DNA of 11,067 nt from JAPHTQ01 sp046484535 (GCA_046484535.1 JAWOIT010000073.1:1-11067), one strand, 5' to 3'. Positions 1 through 5,670 are shown, counted from the stretch's first letter. Notes: generated by a model from the letters alone, not told the origin. Numbers and translations: made by a program.

Positions 1-51
1 TATGACATAAAGTTTCAAAATAGCATACCGTTACACTTATGAATTTCAAGC

Positions 52-80
52 TGGAAAAGGCCAAATAATTCCGTTAAGAT
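52..80 (+). promoter_or_regulatory. Candidate sigma-70 promoter of the tRNA-Ser gene
   Basis: TGGAAA (52-57) and TAAGAT (75-80) are separated by 17 bp and each matches the consensus hexamer at four of six positions. The predicted start near 86-87 would leave a leader of about 10 nt before the tRNA. This is inferred from position and hexamers only; both boxes are weak. Confidence 0.35.
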
Positions 81-96
81 TCGCACCACTGCTTCA

Positions 97-186
97 GGAG
101 GGTTGGCTGAGCGGTTGAAAGCACCGGTCTTGAAAACCGGCATGGGTGAGAGCCCATCCAGGGTTCGAATCCCTGACCCTCCGCCA
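97..186 (+). tRNA. tRNA-Ser (anticodon UGA)
   Basis: A full class II tRNA can be folded. The acceptor stem GGAGGGT (97-103) pairs with ACCCTCC (176-182). The D arm carries TGGCTGAGCGGTTGAAA. The anticodon stem CCGGT/ACCGG encloses loop CTTGAAA with anticodon TGA. A long variable arm (TGGGTGAGAGCCCA) is typical of serine tRNAs, followed by the T arm with GGTTCGAATCC. Discriminator G183 and an encoded CCA (184-186) follow. The 3' end doubles as the attachment site of the island, and the insertion preserves the complete tRNA sequence. Confidence 0.97.
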
Positions 187-191
187 TATCA
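173..191 (+). repeat. attL: 19-bp attachment repeat in the tRNA 3' end
   Basis: CTGACCCTCCGCCATATCA occurs here and identically at 10336-10354. The copy starts in the T arm, runs through the acceptor stem and CCA, and ends 5 nt past the tRNA. Bases on either side differ between the copies, so this is the full identical core. tRNA 3' ends are the standard target of P4-type tyrosine recombinases, and one is encoded next to the other copy. Confidence 0.93.
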
Positions 192-274
192 TCAATAAAA
201 TCAAGTATTTAGGCACCATTCGGTAGCCTACCCCACAAAAAGCCCACCATCAAAAATGCGACTGATTGAAACAA

Positions 275-303
275 TTGAGCGCACCCATTCTGTGATGTAT
301 ATT
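275..303 (+). promoter_or_regulatory. Promoter of the GNAT toxin-antitoxin-like operon
   Basis: TTGAGC (275-280) and TATATT (298-303) are separated by exactly 17 bp; the -10 box matches consensus at five of six positions. The expected transcription start is near 310, next to the ATG at 311, so the mRNA would have almost no leader. No Shine-Dalgarno sequence precedes that ATG, which fits a leaderless message. The rest of 187-310 holds no gene that I can see. Confidence 0.5.
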
Positions 304-310
304 TCTATCC

Positions 311-496
311 ATGGCTATTAAATCCACCACGTTCGGCGGCGTATATCTCAGCGGGAAAGATGCTGAGAAGTTCGTGCGCCAAGTCAAATACGGTCGTCCC
401 AGCCAACTGGCTAAGGACTCGGCTGCCCGTGGGCGCGTCCTGGGTGAAGAACTGCATAAGAATGGGTTCGTTCGGGTAACCCCTCGCGCTCGATAA
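311..496 (+). CDS. Small 61-residue protein, candidate antitoxin of the GNAT gene
   Basis: A short basic protein starting MAIKSTTFGGVYLSGKD. It seems to have a beta strand followed by a helix around residues 16-26 (KDAEKFVRQV) and a basic C-terminus ending in VRVTPRAR. It is not a recognisable ribbon-helix-helix DUF1778 protein, the usual partner of GNAT toxins. The stop is 16 nt before the GTG of the acetyltransferase, so the two genes form an operon. A good promoter ends 7 nt before this ATG, and no ribosome binding site is visible. Upstream position, small size and positive charge are what one expects of an antitoxin that binds DNA and neutralises the downstream enzyme, but this role is inferred from context only. 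Lack of a known domain makes the function uncertain; that it is a real gene is likely from the promoter and spacing. Confidence 0.65.
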   Translation: MAIKSTTFGGVYLSGKDAEKFVRQVKYGRPSQLAKDSAARGRVLGEELHKNGFVRVTPRAR

Positions 497-512
497 ACCG
501 TAGAGGCCATGG

Positions 513-1052
513 GTGGCTGAATTCAATCCGGGTGAATTGGTAATTCGCCCGATCTCCGAAACTGATTCCGTCAACAGCCTTTCAATGGGGGAGCAGGAAT
601 TTACCCCATTAAAAGCGTTTCTCCGTGGCTCTGCAAAACGGTTCCACGCTGCTAGCATTGCTCGAACTTACGTCCTCGCACAGGAAGAACACCCTAACCG
701 GGTCTACGGCTATCTAACGCTGGTTGCAAGTGAGGTGGGGCTTGAGGGTGCCTACGTTATAAACGATTGCAATGAGGCGAACGGTTACACGGATCTCCCA
801 GCTGTGAAAATTGCACGGCTCGCTGTAGATCGTCGCCTGCGTGGATTAGGTTATGGTCCGATGTTTGTTGACCTCGCAATCGATATTGCGCGCACACAAA
901 TTGTGCCGTGGATCGGATGCCGATTCATGATCGTTGACTCTAAGAAAAGTTCAATCGGCTTTTATGAGAGGCATGGGTTCCGATTGATCGATACGCCTGC
1001 CAACTGCGATCAGCAACACCCCACCATGTTTCTTGATTTACACAAGCTCTAG
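513..1052 (+). CDS. GNAT-family N-acetyltransferase, possible toxin
   Basis: This 179-residue protein transfers an acetyl group from acetyl-CoA to an unknown substrate. The acetyl-CoA pyrophosphate loop is seen as R108-L-R-G111-L-G113 after the strand KIARLAVD (about 99-106), and the C-terminal motif FYERHGF spans about 150-156, with Y151 the likely general acid. This pattern (ARLAVDRR..G.G, then FYERHGF) matches the TacT/AtaT class of GNAT toxins, which acetylate aminoacyl-tRNAs. The start is GTG at 513, because the nearby ATG at 509 runs into a stop within four codons and AGAGG (502-506) lies 6 nt upstream of the GTG. It follows the 61-residue gene closely and shares its promoter. It may instead be an ordinary small-molecule or ribosomal-protein acetyltransferase; the toxin role is inferred from gene order and motif spacing. 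Family assignment is firm. Confidence 0.85.
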   Translation: MAEFNPGELVIRPISETDSVNSLSMGEQEFTPLKAFLRGSAKRFHAASIARTYVLAQEEHPNRVYGYLTLVASEVGLEGAYVINDCNEANGYTDLPAVKIARLAVDRRLRGLGYGPMFVDLAIDIARTQIVPWIGCRFMIVDSKKSSIGFYERHGFRLIDTPANCDQQHPTMFLDLHKL

Positions 1053-1065
1053 AGTGAAGGCAAAA

Positions 1066-1111
1066 AGAAGCCCTGCCGAATGTGGTGGAGCGTCCACGGG
1101 GCAGAACTTCT
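1066..1111. terminator. Hairpin between the convergent GNAT and DUF4124 genes
   Basis: AGAAG/CTTCT, CTGCC/GGCAG and GTGG/CCAC stack into one interrupted stem between two genes that converge here. There is no T tract on either strand, so it is not a classical intrinsic terminator. Position is the main argument. Confidence 0.3.
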
Positions 1112-1152
1112 GCCGCCGTGGCCAGTGCGTAGGGCGGTATTGTGGATCTGAG

Positions 1153-1644
1153 CTATTGACGGCTCAGGCGATCAACTTGGTCCAGCATGCGCTGGATGTT
1201 CGTCTGCCGCTCACTGATCTGCGCATCGTAGCGCTTGTTTACCGCGTTCATCTCGTCGGAGATGCTTTGCTCCCAGACGGCGCCGGCCAGGTTATTATTG
1301 GCGCGTGATTTCTTCTGGCGCAGCGCCGCGAGCTCACCGTCGCGGCGCTTCTGCAGCACCCGGATGTTGGCCTCTTCACTCTTGATCTCCCGCCCCAGGC
1401 GGCGGATCTCCATCTCGGTAAGCGAGGCATTCGTCGACTCACGGATCCGCTCGTTTTGTTCGGTCATTGCCTTGGCGTTCTCGGCATTCTGCCGGATGTA
1501 GTCAACCTGGTACTCCTCGGCATCGGCCGCGCAGGGGGTCTGCGAGAACACCGTCTTGCCGTCAACTTGGCATTTGTAGATCGCCGCGTTGGCCGTGCCT
1601 GTGAACAGAATTACAGCCGCTGCAAAAAATGGTGCATGGTTCAT
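1153..1644 (-). CDS. Secreted DUF4124-domain protein with coiled-coil C-terminus
   Basis: The start at 1644 follows a near-perfect AAGGAGGA five nt upstream. The 163-residue product begins with a Sec signal peptide (MNHAPFFAAAVILFTGTANA), cleavable after residue 20, followed by the DUF4124 signature AIYKCQVDGKTVFSQTPCA, with a conserved pair of cysteines. DUF4124 proteins are small periplasmic proteins, common in gammaproteobacteria, of unknown role. The rest (about residues 48-163) is charged and heptad-like, rich in E, R, K and Q, so an extended coiled coil is likely. The gene is convergent with the GNAT gene and divergent from the small membrane protein. A degenerate homologue of its 3' end lies just outside the island at 10441-10530 in the same orientation, so the gene may be related to a chromosomal copy. 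Its role in the island is unknown. Confidence 0.85.
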   Translation of the reverse strand: MNHAPFFAAAVILFTGTANAAIYKCQVDGKTVFSQTPCAADAEEYQVDYIRQNAENAKAMTEQNERIRESTNASLTEMEIRRLGREIKSEEANIRVLQKRRDGELAALRQKKSRANNNLAGAVWEQSISDEMNAVNKRYDAQISERQTNIQRMLDQVDRLSRQ

Positions 1645-1733
1645 TGTTGTCCTCCTTGAATTCGGTGCATACGTGATTTTGGGCTTCCTGCAAGGTGTAT
1701 TTCCAGAGCACAGCAGGGTCATGACTGATGATA

Positions 1734-1739
1734 TATACT
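1734..1739 (+). promoter_or_regulatory. Possible -10 box of the small membrane-protein gene
   Basis: TATACT matches the -10 consensus at five of six positions and ends 7 nt before the ATG at 1747, as in the GNAT operon. No convincing -35 box is visible 17 bp upstream (CAGCAG). If used, it would give a leaderless mRNA, consistent with the absence of a Shine-Dalgarno sequence. Confidence 0.25.
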
Positions 1740-1746
1740 CTGCAGC

Positions 1747-1977
1747 ATGACCACGACACGCTTTGTGATAGTGCTGACAGGCTGGCTGATGGCCGGCTTT
1801 ATTGCCAACTACCTCGACTGGATCGAGCCTGATGGCGCCAGCATTGGCTGGTGGCTGATGATGGGGATCCCTGGCGGGCTCTATGCGGCACTGCTGCTGG
1901 GTAGTTTTGCCTTCAGTGTTATCGCCTTGTTCCTGGCCCTGCTCGCCCCGCGCTCATCAGGGCGGCAGGGGCGTTGA
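1747..1977 (+). CDS. Small two-span membrane protein, function unknown
   Basis: A 76-residue protein with two hydrophobic segments, about residues 6-21 (FVIVLTGWLMAGFIAN) and 35-66 (WWLMMGIPGG followed by YAALLLGSFAFSVIALFLAL). The second is long enough to hold a turn and possibly a third pass. A short acidic segment (DWIEPDG) joins them and the tail is basic (RSSGRQGR), suggesting a cytoplasmic C-terminus. I do not recognise a family. No ribosome binding site is seen before the ATG, and a possible -10 box lies just upstream. It diverges from the DUF4124 gene and converges with the gene at 2005. The regular hydrophobic pattern argues for a real gene, but the length leaves doubt. Confidence 0.5.
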   Translation: MTTTRFVIVLTGWLMAGFIANYLDWIEPDGASIGWWLMMGIPGGLYAALLLGSFAFSVIALFLALLAPRSSGRQGR

Positions 1978-2004
1978 TCTAGAACTGACGGCGGCCACCA
2001 CCCG

Positions 2005-2436
2005 TTATGCAGCGTCCTGCTGCAGCCGCTCCGCCCACTGCGGCGGCACAAGCACCAGATCCACATTCACCAGCAATGCGGTCATGGCGTCTTCATAGTC
2101 GTTGGCGCCGAGGTTGGCCCGGGTCTGTATCTCGCTTGGGCGCATCTTCTCGACGTACACCAGCCGGGCCAGGGCGCACAGGAGCTGCGGCAGGCTGGCG
2201 ACGGCATCATCCACGAGCTTGACCCGCTCAGGCGTCTTGAGGCGGGCTCTGCCGGGCAGCAGGGGCTTACCCTGGCGGCGGCCCTCCTTCGAGAATGCAG
2301 CGCCGGCAGCATCGTCAAGTAGCCGGGCCTCCGGCGTGCTGCTGCGCTGGCCGTAGGCGCGGATCTTCACGACGTACTCGCCCCAGGCATCGAGGGCGGC
2401 GTGAGTTCTGACATGGCGTGTGCGTGGTCGCCCCAT
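2005..2436 (-). CDS. Sigma-region-4-like helix-turn-helix protein, hypothetical
   Basis: A 143-residue basic protein (MGRPRTRHVRTHAALDAWGEY...). It starts at 2436 after GGAGG about 9 nt upstream. The C-terminal half, LPQLLCALARLVYVEKMRP then SEIQTRANLGANDYEDAMTA (about residues 82-121), has the spacing of a sigma-70 region 4 or phage late-regulator helix-turn-helix, in which a helix ending in LVY.E is followed by a short turn and a second and third helix. The first half is basic and probably binds nucleic acid. It is the last gene of the leftward block, downstream of the metallopeptidase gene and a hairpin. A regulatory role is inferred from this resemblance; no family was recognised with certainty. 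Confidence 0.7.
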   Translation of the reverse strand: MGRPRTRHVRTHAALDAWGEYVVKIRAYGQRSSTPEARLLDDAAGAAFSKEGRRQGKPLLPGRARLKTPERVKLVDDAVASLPQLLCALARLVYVEKMRPSEIQTRANLGANDYEDAMTALLVNVDLVLVPPQWAERLQQDAA

Positions 2437-2461
2437 TGTTTACTTCCTCCCCATGATAGTG

Positions 2462-2491
2462 AAACCCCCGCCAGGGCTGGCCGTGGCGGGG
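2462..2491 (-). terminator. Hairpin after the metallopeptidase gene, weak intrinsic terminator
   Basis: CCCCGCCA (2466-2473) pairs perfectly with TGGCGGGG (2484-2491) around a 10-nt loop, 24 nt past the stop of the metallopeptidase gene. In the direction of transcription it is followed by GTTTC, a short T run. It may only attenuate transcription into the gene at 2436. Confidence 0.5.
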
Positions 2492-2514
2492 CTGCAGCTG
2501 CAATGGTATCGAGG

Positions 2515-3135
2515 CTACGAGGCCCAGGGGATCCCGTCAAGCACATGAGATAGCGGGATCATCTTCCCCGGTTCGGTTGTCATCGGTCGCCGGTTGTTGC
2601 GCCTGGTGAACAGTTCCCGGTACTGCTCGAGGAGCGCAAGGATCTCGGCCAGCTGTTCGGCATCGTAGGGCCGCTGCGGGAGCGGTTTCCCTGGGTAGAG
2701 ATGTTCCCATGCCTCGCGGTCGGCAAGGATCTCCATTGCCGCGCTGGCGAGTCCAAGGGTGCGCCTGTCGGCATTGCCGAAGGTCATCACCGCATCCATG
2801 CCGTTGAACGCCTGGCGGGCGTGTGCGGCCTCGTGGAGAATGAGGAAGCAGTAGATATCTTCGGCTGGTATCGCGCTGTAGTCGAGCTCAGGCCGTGGGC
2901 AGGTGCGGAAGGCATTGAGGTCGATCTCATTGGCGATCTGCATCACCGCAGCTTCAGCCCGGCTGCCTGGTCCATCCGGGTTGGCAACGTCGACCACGAG
3001 GGGCGACACTATCGGATTGATTCGGGCGAACGCCCCGAGCATTGTCTCCGCTGGAACAACTTCAACCGGTACACCCGCGCTGGTGCGGGCAAGGTGGTCG
3101 AGCTCTTCGAATAGGGTGGGCGTTAGCTTTAGCAT
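2515..3135 (-). CDS. HExxH zinc metallopeptidase-like protein
   Basis: A 206-residue cytoplasmic protein without signal peptide or membrane segment. The zinc-binding motif HEAAH is at residues 101-105 in the hydrophobic context CFLILHEAAHARQ. A second motif, AMEILADREAWEH, follows about 30 residues later, where E135 (in an ExxAD pattern) would be the third zinc ligand. This arrangement is that of gluzincin-type peptidases; ImmA/IrrE-type (M78) proteases of mobile elements share the HExxH and later acidic ligand, but the rest does not clearly match them. The start at 3135 has AAGG and AGGAG upstream. It sits between two terminator-like hairpins, so it may be expressed on its own. A plausible role is cleavage of a regulator or host protein, but the substrate is unknown. 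A catalytically active peptidase is likely from the intact motif. Confidence 0.78.
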   Translation of the reverse strand: MLKLTPTLFEELDHLARTSAGVPVEVVPAETMLGAFARINPIVSPLVVDVANPDGPGSRAEAAVMQIANEIDLNAFRTCPRPELDYSAIPAEDIYCFLILHEAAHARQAFNGMDAVMTFGNADRRTLGLASAAMEILADREAWEHLYPGKPLPQRPYDAEQLAEILALLEQYRELFTRRNNRRPMTTEPGKMIPLSHVLDGIPWAS

Positions 3136-3176
3136 GCTGGCCTTGCTCCTGGTTCACCTGATGCACAGATGCATGT

Positions 3177-3223
3177 AAGAAACCCCGGCCAGGTATTGCG
3201 GTTTCTGCAACAACTGGTCGGGG
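3177..3223 (-). terminator. Intrinsic terminator of the RHH-regulated operon
   Basis: CCCCGGCCAG (3183-3192) pairs with CTGGTCGGGG (3214-3223) with one G-U wobble; an inner TTGC/GCAA stem closes the loop. Read leftward, the stem is followed directly by TTTCTTAC. It starts 23 nt after the stop of the gene at 3247, as expected for the end of this operon. Confidence 0.7.
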
Positions 3224-3246
3224 CGTTCAACTTGATGCGCTTATCT

Positions 3247-3576
3247 TTACTGGCTGCGATCAAGTGCTGCCAGTATGCTGCCAGCAGACTCCAGCGCACC
3301 CTCCACTTCGGTGATGGAATGAGCAAGCAGTGTGACCAACCCATTGGCGGCTTGGACGAGGCGTTCAGCCTGACCGTCGTTGAGGTTGTGCTCGGGTACG
3401 CTACTGCCAACGAAATCGAACATCAGTTCGTGGATGACACTCAGGCCGTCGTAGACCTGGTTCATGGCGCGGATCTCGAAATCGGCGGTGTGCCCGATGC
3501 GTCGCGCCGTGATGTCGATGGTTTGATGGTCTGGCATAGTGTCGGCGATTGCCTTTGCAGTTTCTTGCTTAGCCAT
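3247..3576 (-). CDS. Small helical protein, DUF3077-like, unknown function
   Basis: A 109-residue acidic protein, MAKQETAKAIADTMPDHQ... The internal ATG at 3576 is preferred over the more upstream one because GGAGGT lies 7 nt before it. It overlaps the stop of the gene upstream by 8 nt, so translation is probably coupled. Residues about 31-52 and 68-92 form two amphipathic helices, the second reading QAERLVQAANGLVTLLAHSI. The layout of two helices joined by a loop resembles the DUF3077 proteins of pseudomonads and the neighbouring gene product, suggesting an old duplication. No enzymatic motif is visible. Expressed with the RHH regulator, it may be a partner or cargo of that operon. The DUF3077 likeness is from pattern, not a search. 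Confidence 0.75.
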   Translation of the reverse strand: MAKQETAKAIADTMPDHQTIDITARRIGHTADFEIRAMNQVYDGLSVIHELMFDFVGSSVPEHNLNDGQAERLVQAANGLVTLLAHSITEVEGALESAGSILAALDRSQ

Positions 3577-3901
3577 GGTGCGCACCTCCATAGGTGTGAT
3601 TCGTCATCTGCTGCGCCTGCCGGATGAGACCGGAGACACAATCGAGCGCCTCCATGATGACCTCGTGTTGCAACCCGAATCCATCTTCGACATTCCCTTC
3701 GCCATCCCTCAGTAGCAGGGCGATAACGGCATCTGCACGGCTTAGGATCACTGTCATCACATCTGGGTCAATGGTCGTGGGAGCGTCCGCGGGAATGCTG
3801 AAGAGTTCTTCAGGGGTGTAGGCCTTGGATGCTGCAGCAGTCTCTGCCAGTTGCTTGGTTGGTGCTGTTGTCTCAGTGGTGATAGTCTTCTTCGTTGCCA
3901 T
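3569..3901 (-). CDS. Small two-helix protein, paralogue-like to its neighbour
   Basis: A 110-residue protein, MATKKTITTETTAPTKQLAE... The start at 3901 has AGAGGAT 8 nt upstream; an in-frame extension upstream has no such site. The first 30 residues are rich in T, A and K and probably disordered; about residues 44-64 (VMTVILSRADAVIALLLRD) and 74-95 (QHEVIMEALDCVSGLIRQAQQ) form two helices. The same helix-loop-helix plan is found in the next gene product, though identity is low. The C-terminus GGAHHG is histidine- and glycine-rich. It lies second in an operon behind the RHH regulator, with a strong hairpin in the 78-nt gap between them. I cannot assign a function. Confidence 0.75.
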   Translation of the reverse strand: MATKKTITTETTAPTKQLAETAAASKAYTPEELFSIPADAPTTIDPDVMTVILSRADAVIALLLRDGEGNVEDGFGLQHEVIMEALDCVSGLIRQAQQMTNHTYGGAHHG

Positions 3902-3934
3902 GATCGTGATCCTCTTTCGGTTGGTTATGGCATT

Positions 3935-3964
3935 GCCCCGCTGGTGTTGCTGCACCAGCGGGGC
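3935..3964 (-). terminator. Perfect 12-bp hairpin between two operon genes
   Basis: GCCCCGCTGGTG (3935-3946) pairs without mismatch with CACCAGCGGGGC (3953-3964) around a 6-nt loop. It lies 15 nt past the stop of the RHH gene and 33 nt before the next start. There is no T tract on either strand, so it is more likely an mRNA-stabilising, processing or partial-termination element that lowers expression of the downstream genes relative to the regulator. Confidence 0.45.
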
Positions 3965-3979
3965 ACCTTCATTGAGTGC

Positions 3980-4186
3980 TCATCGCGAGCCGCGCTTCTC
4001 CAGTAGTAAAGCCTCGAGCAGTTCGCCCTGTGTCTGCCCTGCTGCCATGGCCCGTGCCTTGAGGGCATCGGCGGTGGTGTTGCTCAGCCAAACACACACG
4101 CGGCGCCGGCCTGCCTGTTGCTGGCGTTCAGTCCATGCCTTTTGCTTGTCGGCCTCGGTACTGTGCTGCTTCTTTCTCGGTGTCAT
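3980..4186 (-). CDS. Ribbon-helix-helix DNA-binding regulator
   Basis: A 68-residue basic protein, MTPRKKQHSTEADKQKAWTE... A basic N-terminal arm (residues 1-30) precedes the core RRVCVWLSNTTADALKARAMAAGQTQGELLEALLLE, which reads as one beta strand (RVCVWLS), a first helix (TADALKARAMAAG) and a second helix (QGELLEALLLE), the Arc/MetJ/CopG-type fold. Such dimers insert the paired strands into the major groove and usually bind tandem operators. The internal ATG at 4186 is chosen because the upstream extension would be read from operator and promoter sequence. Two 16-bp repeats cover the promoter just upstream, which strongly suggests autorepression. It heads the operon of two small helical proteins. 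The leader has an A6-G9 tract instead of a normal ribosome binding site. Confidence 0.82.
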   Translation of the reverse strand: MTPRKKQHSTEADKQKAWTERQQQAGRRRVCVWLSNTTADALKARAMAAGQTQGELLEALLLEKRGSR

Positions 4187-4205
4187 ATCACCCCCCCCCT
4201 TTTTT

Positions 4206-4251
4206 AACGTTAGTGCATAACCATTAAACGTTAGTGCATAACGGTTGTCAA
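4206..4251 (-). promoter_or_regulatory. RHH operon promoter with two tandem 16-bp operators
   Basis: On the minus strand TTGACA (4246-4251) and TTTAAT (4223-4228) are spaced by exactly 17 bp, a near-consensus sigma-70 promoter. The 16-bp sequence AACGTTAGTGCATAAC occurs at 4206-4221 and 4227-4242, identical and 21 bp apart (two helical turns). One copy lies in the promoter spacer and the other just after the -10 box. Binding there would block RNA polymerase. The gene immediately downstream encodes a ribbon-helix-helix protein, the obvious candidate binder. Hexamers, spacing and repeats are seen directly; the binder is inferred. Confidence 0.85.
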
Positions 4252-4264
4252 TCCTTTTTGGCAA

Positions 4265-4644
4265 GTCGTGCTCATGAGGATACAGCGGCTTTTCTGCTCA
4301 AGATGGATTGGTGTTGCAGGACGGAAATTTCACGGTTTTGTTTATTCAGCACGAAAGCAAAAACCGTTGCCACACCGCCAGAAATGGCGAGAAATGGGGC
4401 CTGAATAAACAATAAGTCATTGATTCTAAAAAATTCTTAAACTCCGCGCTCTGCGCTCCTCGCGGTTTAGCGGTAAGCGCCAGGGTCCCCGGCATGAAAG
4501 GTGCCCCACCGGTACCGGCCGGTGGGGCGTGCCGTCGGCCGGGAGTATGGGCCGGCCTCTGGCACCGAAGGGGGAGGGTGAGCCACCAGCCCTACCCCTT
4601 CGGTTCGGCGCACCGCAAGGAAGGAGGCAGCGCGCCAAACTCGG
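4265..4644. other. Gene-free structured region (380 bp)
   Basis: No convincing gene lies here; reading frames in it lack a ribosome binding site and a recognisable product. The right half is strongly structured. Perfect arms TTGTTTATTCAG (4338-4349) and CTGAATAAACAA (4401-4412) enclose a short direct repeat AGAAATGG (about 4380-4397). Next comes CTCCGCGCTCTGCGCTCCTCGCGG (split as CTCCGCGCTCTG then CGCTCCTCGCGG), like a widespread intergenic repeat. Then come three consecutive hairpins: 4503-4528 (10-bp perfect), 4537-4557 (6-bp) and 4564-4604 (14 of 15 bp). It separates the RHH operon from the coiled-coil gene. It could hold a replication origin, a transfer or packaging site, or a structured RNA. 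Confidence 0.6.
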
Positions 4645-5334
4645 TTAGATGTGTTGCTTCTGTTTAACCAATGGCGGTTCGCCATAACGGATGCCAGGAA
4701 GATAGATGCCGGACTCGATCAGATTGGTTCCCTGCCACTCGCCATACTCGGCTTCATGCTCAATGGTGCGCCCGGGGTGATGCTTTCCTTCGTGATTTGT
4801 GTGTGGCTCGGTTGTCTCCGTCCATGCTTCCCTTATGAGTTTCTTGATGGTGAACGTATGGTGCGGGAACGTAAGCCCTTCTGTGTCCAGCTCATGTTCT
4901 TCACCCAACCGAAGCCCTGCACTTACGCGTTCATAGCAGTGCTCCAACGCCTCGAGGGTTTCGGCAATCTGCTTGCCTTGGGCAATGTATGCTTCTGTCA
5001 GCGCGATACCTTCACGCATCGCCTCATAGCCTGCCTTCACCGCATCAATGGCGGAGTGGTGTGCCTCGGCTTCGATTAGTTCGGGGATCCTTTTCTGCAA
5101 CTTCTCATGCGCCAGCTTCAGGCGCTCAAACTGTAACTCTGCTGCTTTCAATTGCTCGGTCGCCTTGGTTACAGCAGCATCAGTTCCGGACAATAGTGCA
5201 GTCTCACGCTGATTGCGGGCCGCCTCTACTTCGACGTGCGTTTCCTCCAGCGCTGCTTCAACAATAGCGATATTGTTGTGTGCCTCGGCTGAGGTCTTGG
5301 GTGCCAGTAGTTTTTTCAGATTCAGTTCTGACAT
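4645..5334 (-). CDS. Coiled-coil protein of unknown function
   Basis: A 229-residue acidic protein, MSELNLKKLLAPKTSAEAHN... The start at 5334 is preferred to one 45 nt upstream because AGAGGAAA precedes it at good spacing. About residues 18-105 form a long predicted coiled coil, rich in E, A and L (for example EAALEETHVEVEAARNQRE and KAAELQFERLKLAHEKLQK). The remaining part includes HTFTIKKLIREAWTE and a His/Glu-rich stretch (EPHTNHEGKHHPGR), and ends EPPLVKQKQHI. No enzymatic motif, signal peptide or membrane span is seen. It follows the basic 94-residue gene by 51 nt in the same direction and is followed by the structured non-coding region. A scaffold or DNA-associated role is possible, but I cannot assign a function. 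Confidence 0.8.
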   Translation of the reverse strand: MSELNLKKLLAPKTSAEAHNNIAIVEAALEETHVEVEAARNQRETALLSGTDAAVTKATEQLKAAELQFERLKLAHEKLQKRIPELIEAEAHHSAIDAVKAGYEAMREGIALTEAYIAQGKQIAETLEALEHCYERVSAGLRLGEEHELDTEGLTFPHHTFTIKKLIREAWTETTEPHTNHEGKHHPGRTIEHEAEYGEWQGTNLIESGIYLPGIRYGEPPLVKQKQHI

Positions 5335-5385
5335 GGTTTCCTCTCTGTGTTGGTTGGTTGTGAAGTTAATGGGTAACACTTGCGG

Positions 5386-5670
5386 TCAGGCCGCCCCCTG
5401 CGGTGGTGGTGCAGTATGGCGTGGCGGTTTCTTGGTACGTTGCTTGCGCTGCCGTGAGGGGCGCTGTTGATTGGTATCAGGCTTCCGCCGTGGTTTGATG
5501 CCGAGTGCGCGGCAGATGTCGGCGTCCAGCTGCAGGCGGGCGGCAAGCGGGGCGTCTTTGTCCCAGCGCACGGCCAGGGTGTGCCTGCCGGCCTTGATCG
5601 TGACCTGGTGCCCGCGGTCGTTGTATTCGTCCATCAGCTGATCGGCGATGGTGTGGAGGAAAAAGATCAT
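5386..5670 (-). CDS. Small basic-tailed protein, hypothetical
   Basis: A 94-residue protein, MIFFLHTIADQLMDEYNDRG... The ATG at 5670 follows GGGAGGA at 6 nt; longer versions in this frame begin without a ribosome binding site and run through a repeat region. The first half looks folded (an N-terminal helix, then strands around HQVTIKAGRHTLAVRWD and a helix LAARLQLDADICRALG). The last 35 residues are very basic and proline- and glutamine-rich (KPRRKPDTNQQRPSRQRKQR), as in nucleic-acid-binding tails. It is downstream of the DUF3987 gene, separated by nested inverted repeats and a probable terminator. Function is not recognised; DNA or RNA binding is suggested by the tail only. Confidence 0.72.
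   Translation of the reverse strand: MIFFLHTIADQLMDEYNDRGHQVTIKAGRHTLAVRWDKDAPLAARLQLDADICRALGIKPRRKPDTNQQRPSRQRKQRTKKPPRHTAPPPQGAA

Noticed and set aside
2701..3114. 137-residue plus-strand frame
   Set aside because: Antisense to the metallopeptidase gene, whose HEAAH motif and ribosome binding site support the minus strand.
4206..4242. Tandem 16-bp repeats as a CRISPR or iteron array
   Set aside because: Only two copies with a 5-bp gap, placed exactly on a promoter; operators explain them better.
4426..4685. Two overlapping minus-strand frames of about 70 residues
   Set aside because: They cover the three GC-rich hairpins, lack ribosome binding sites and end in the middle of structured DNA.
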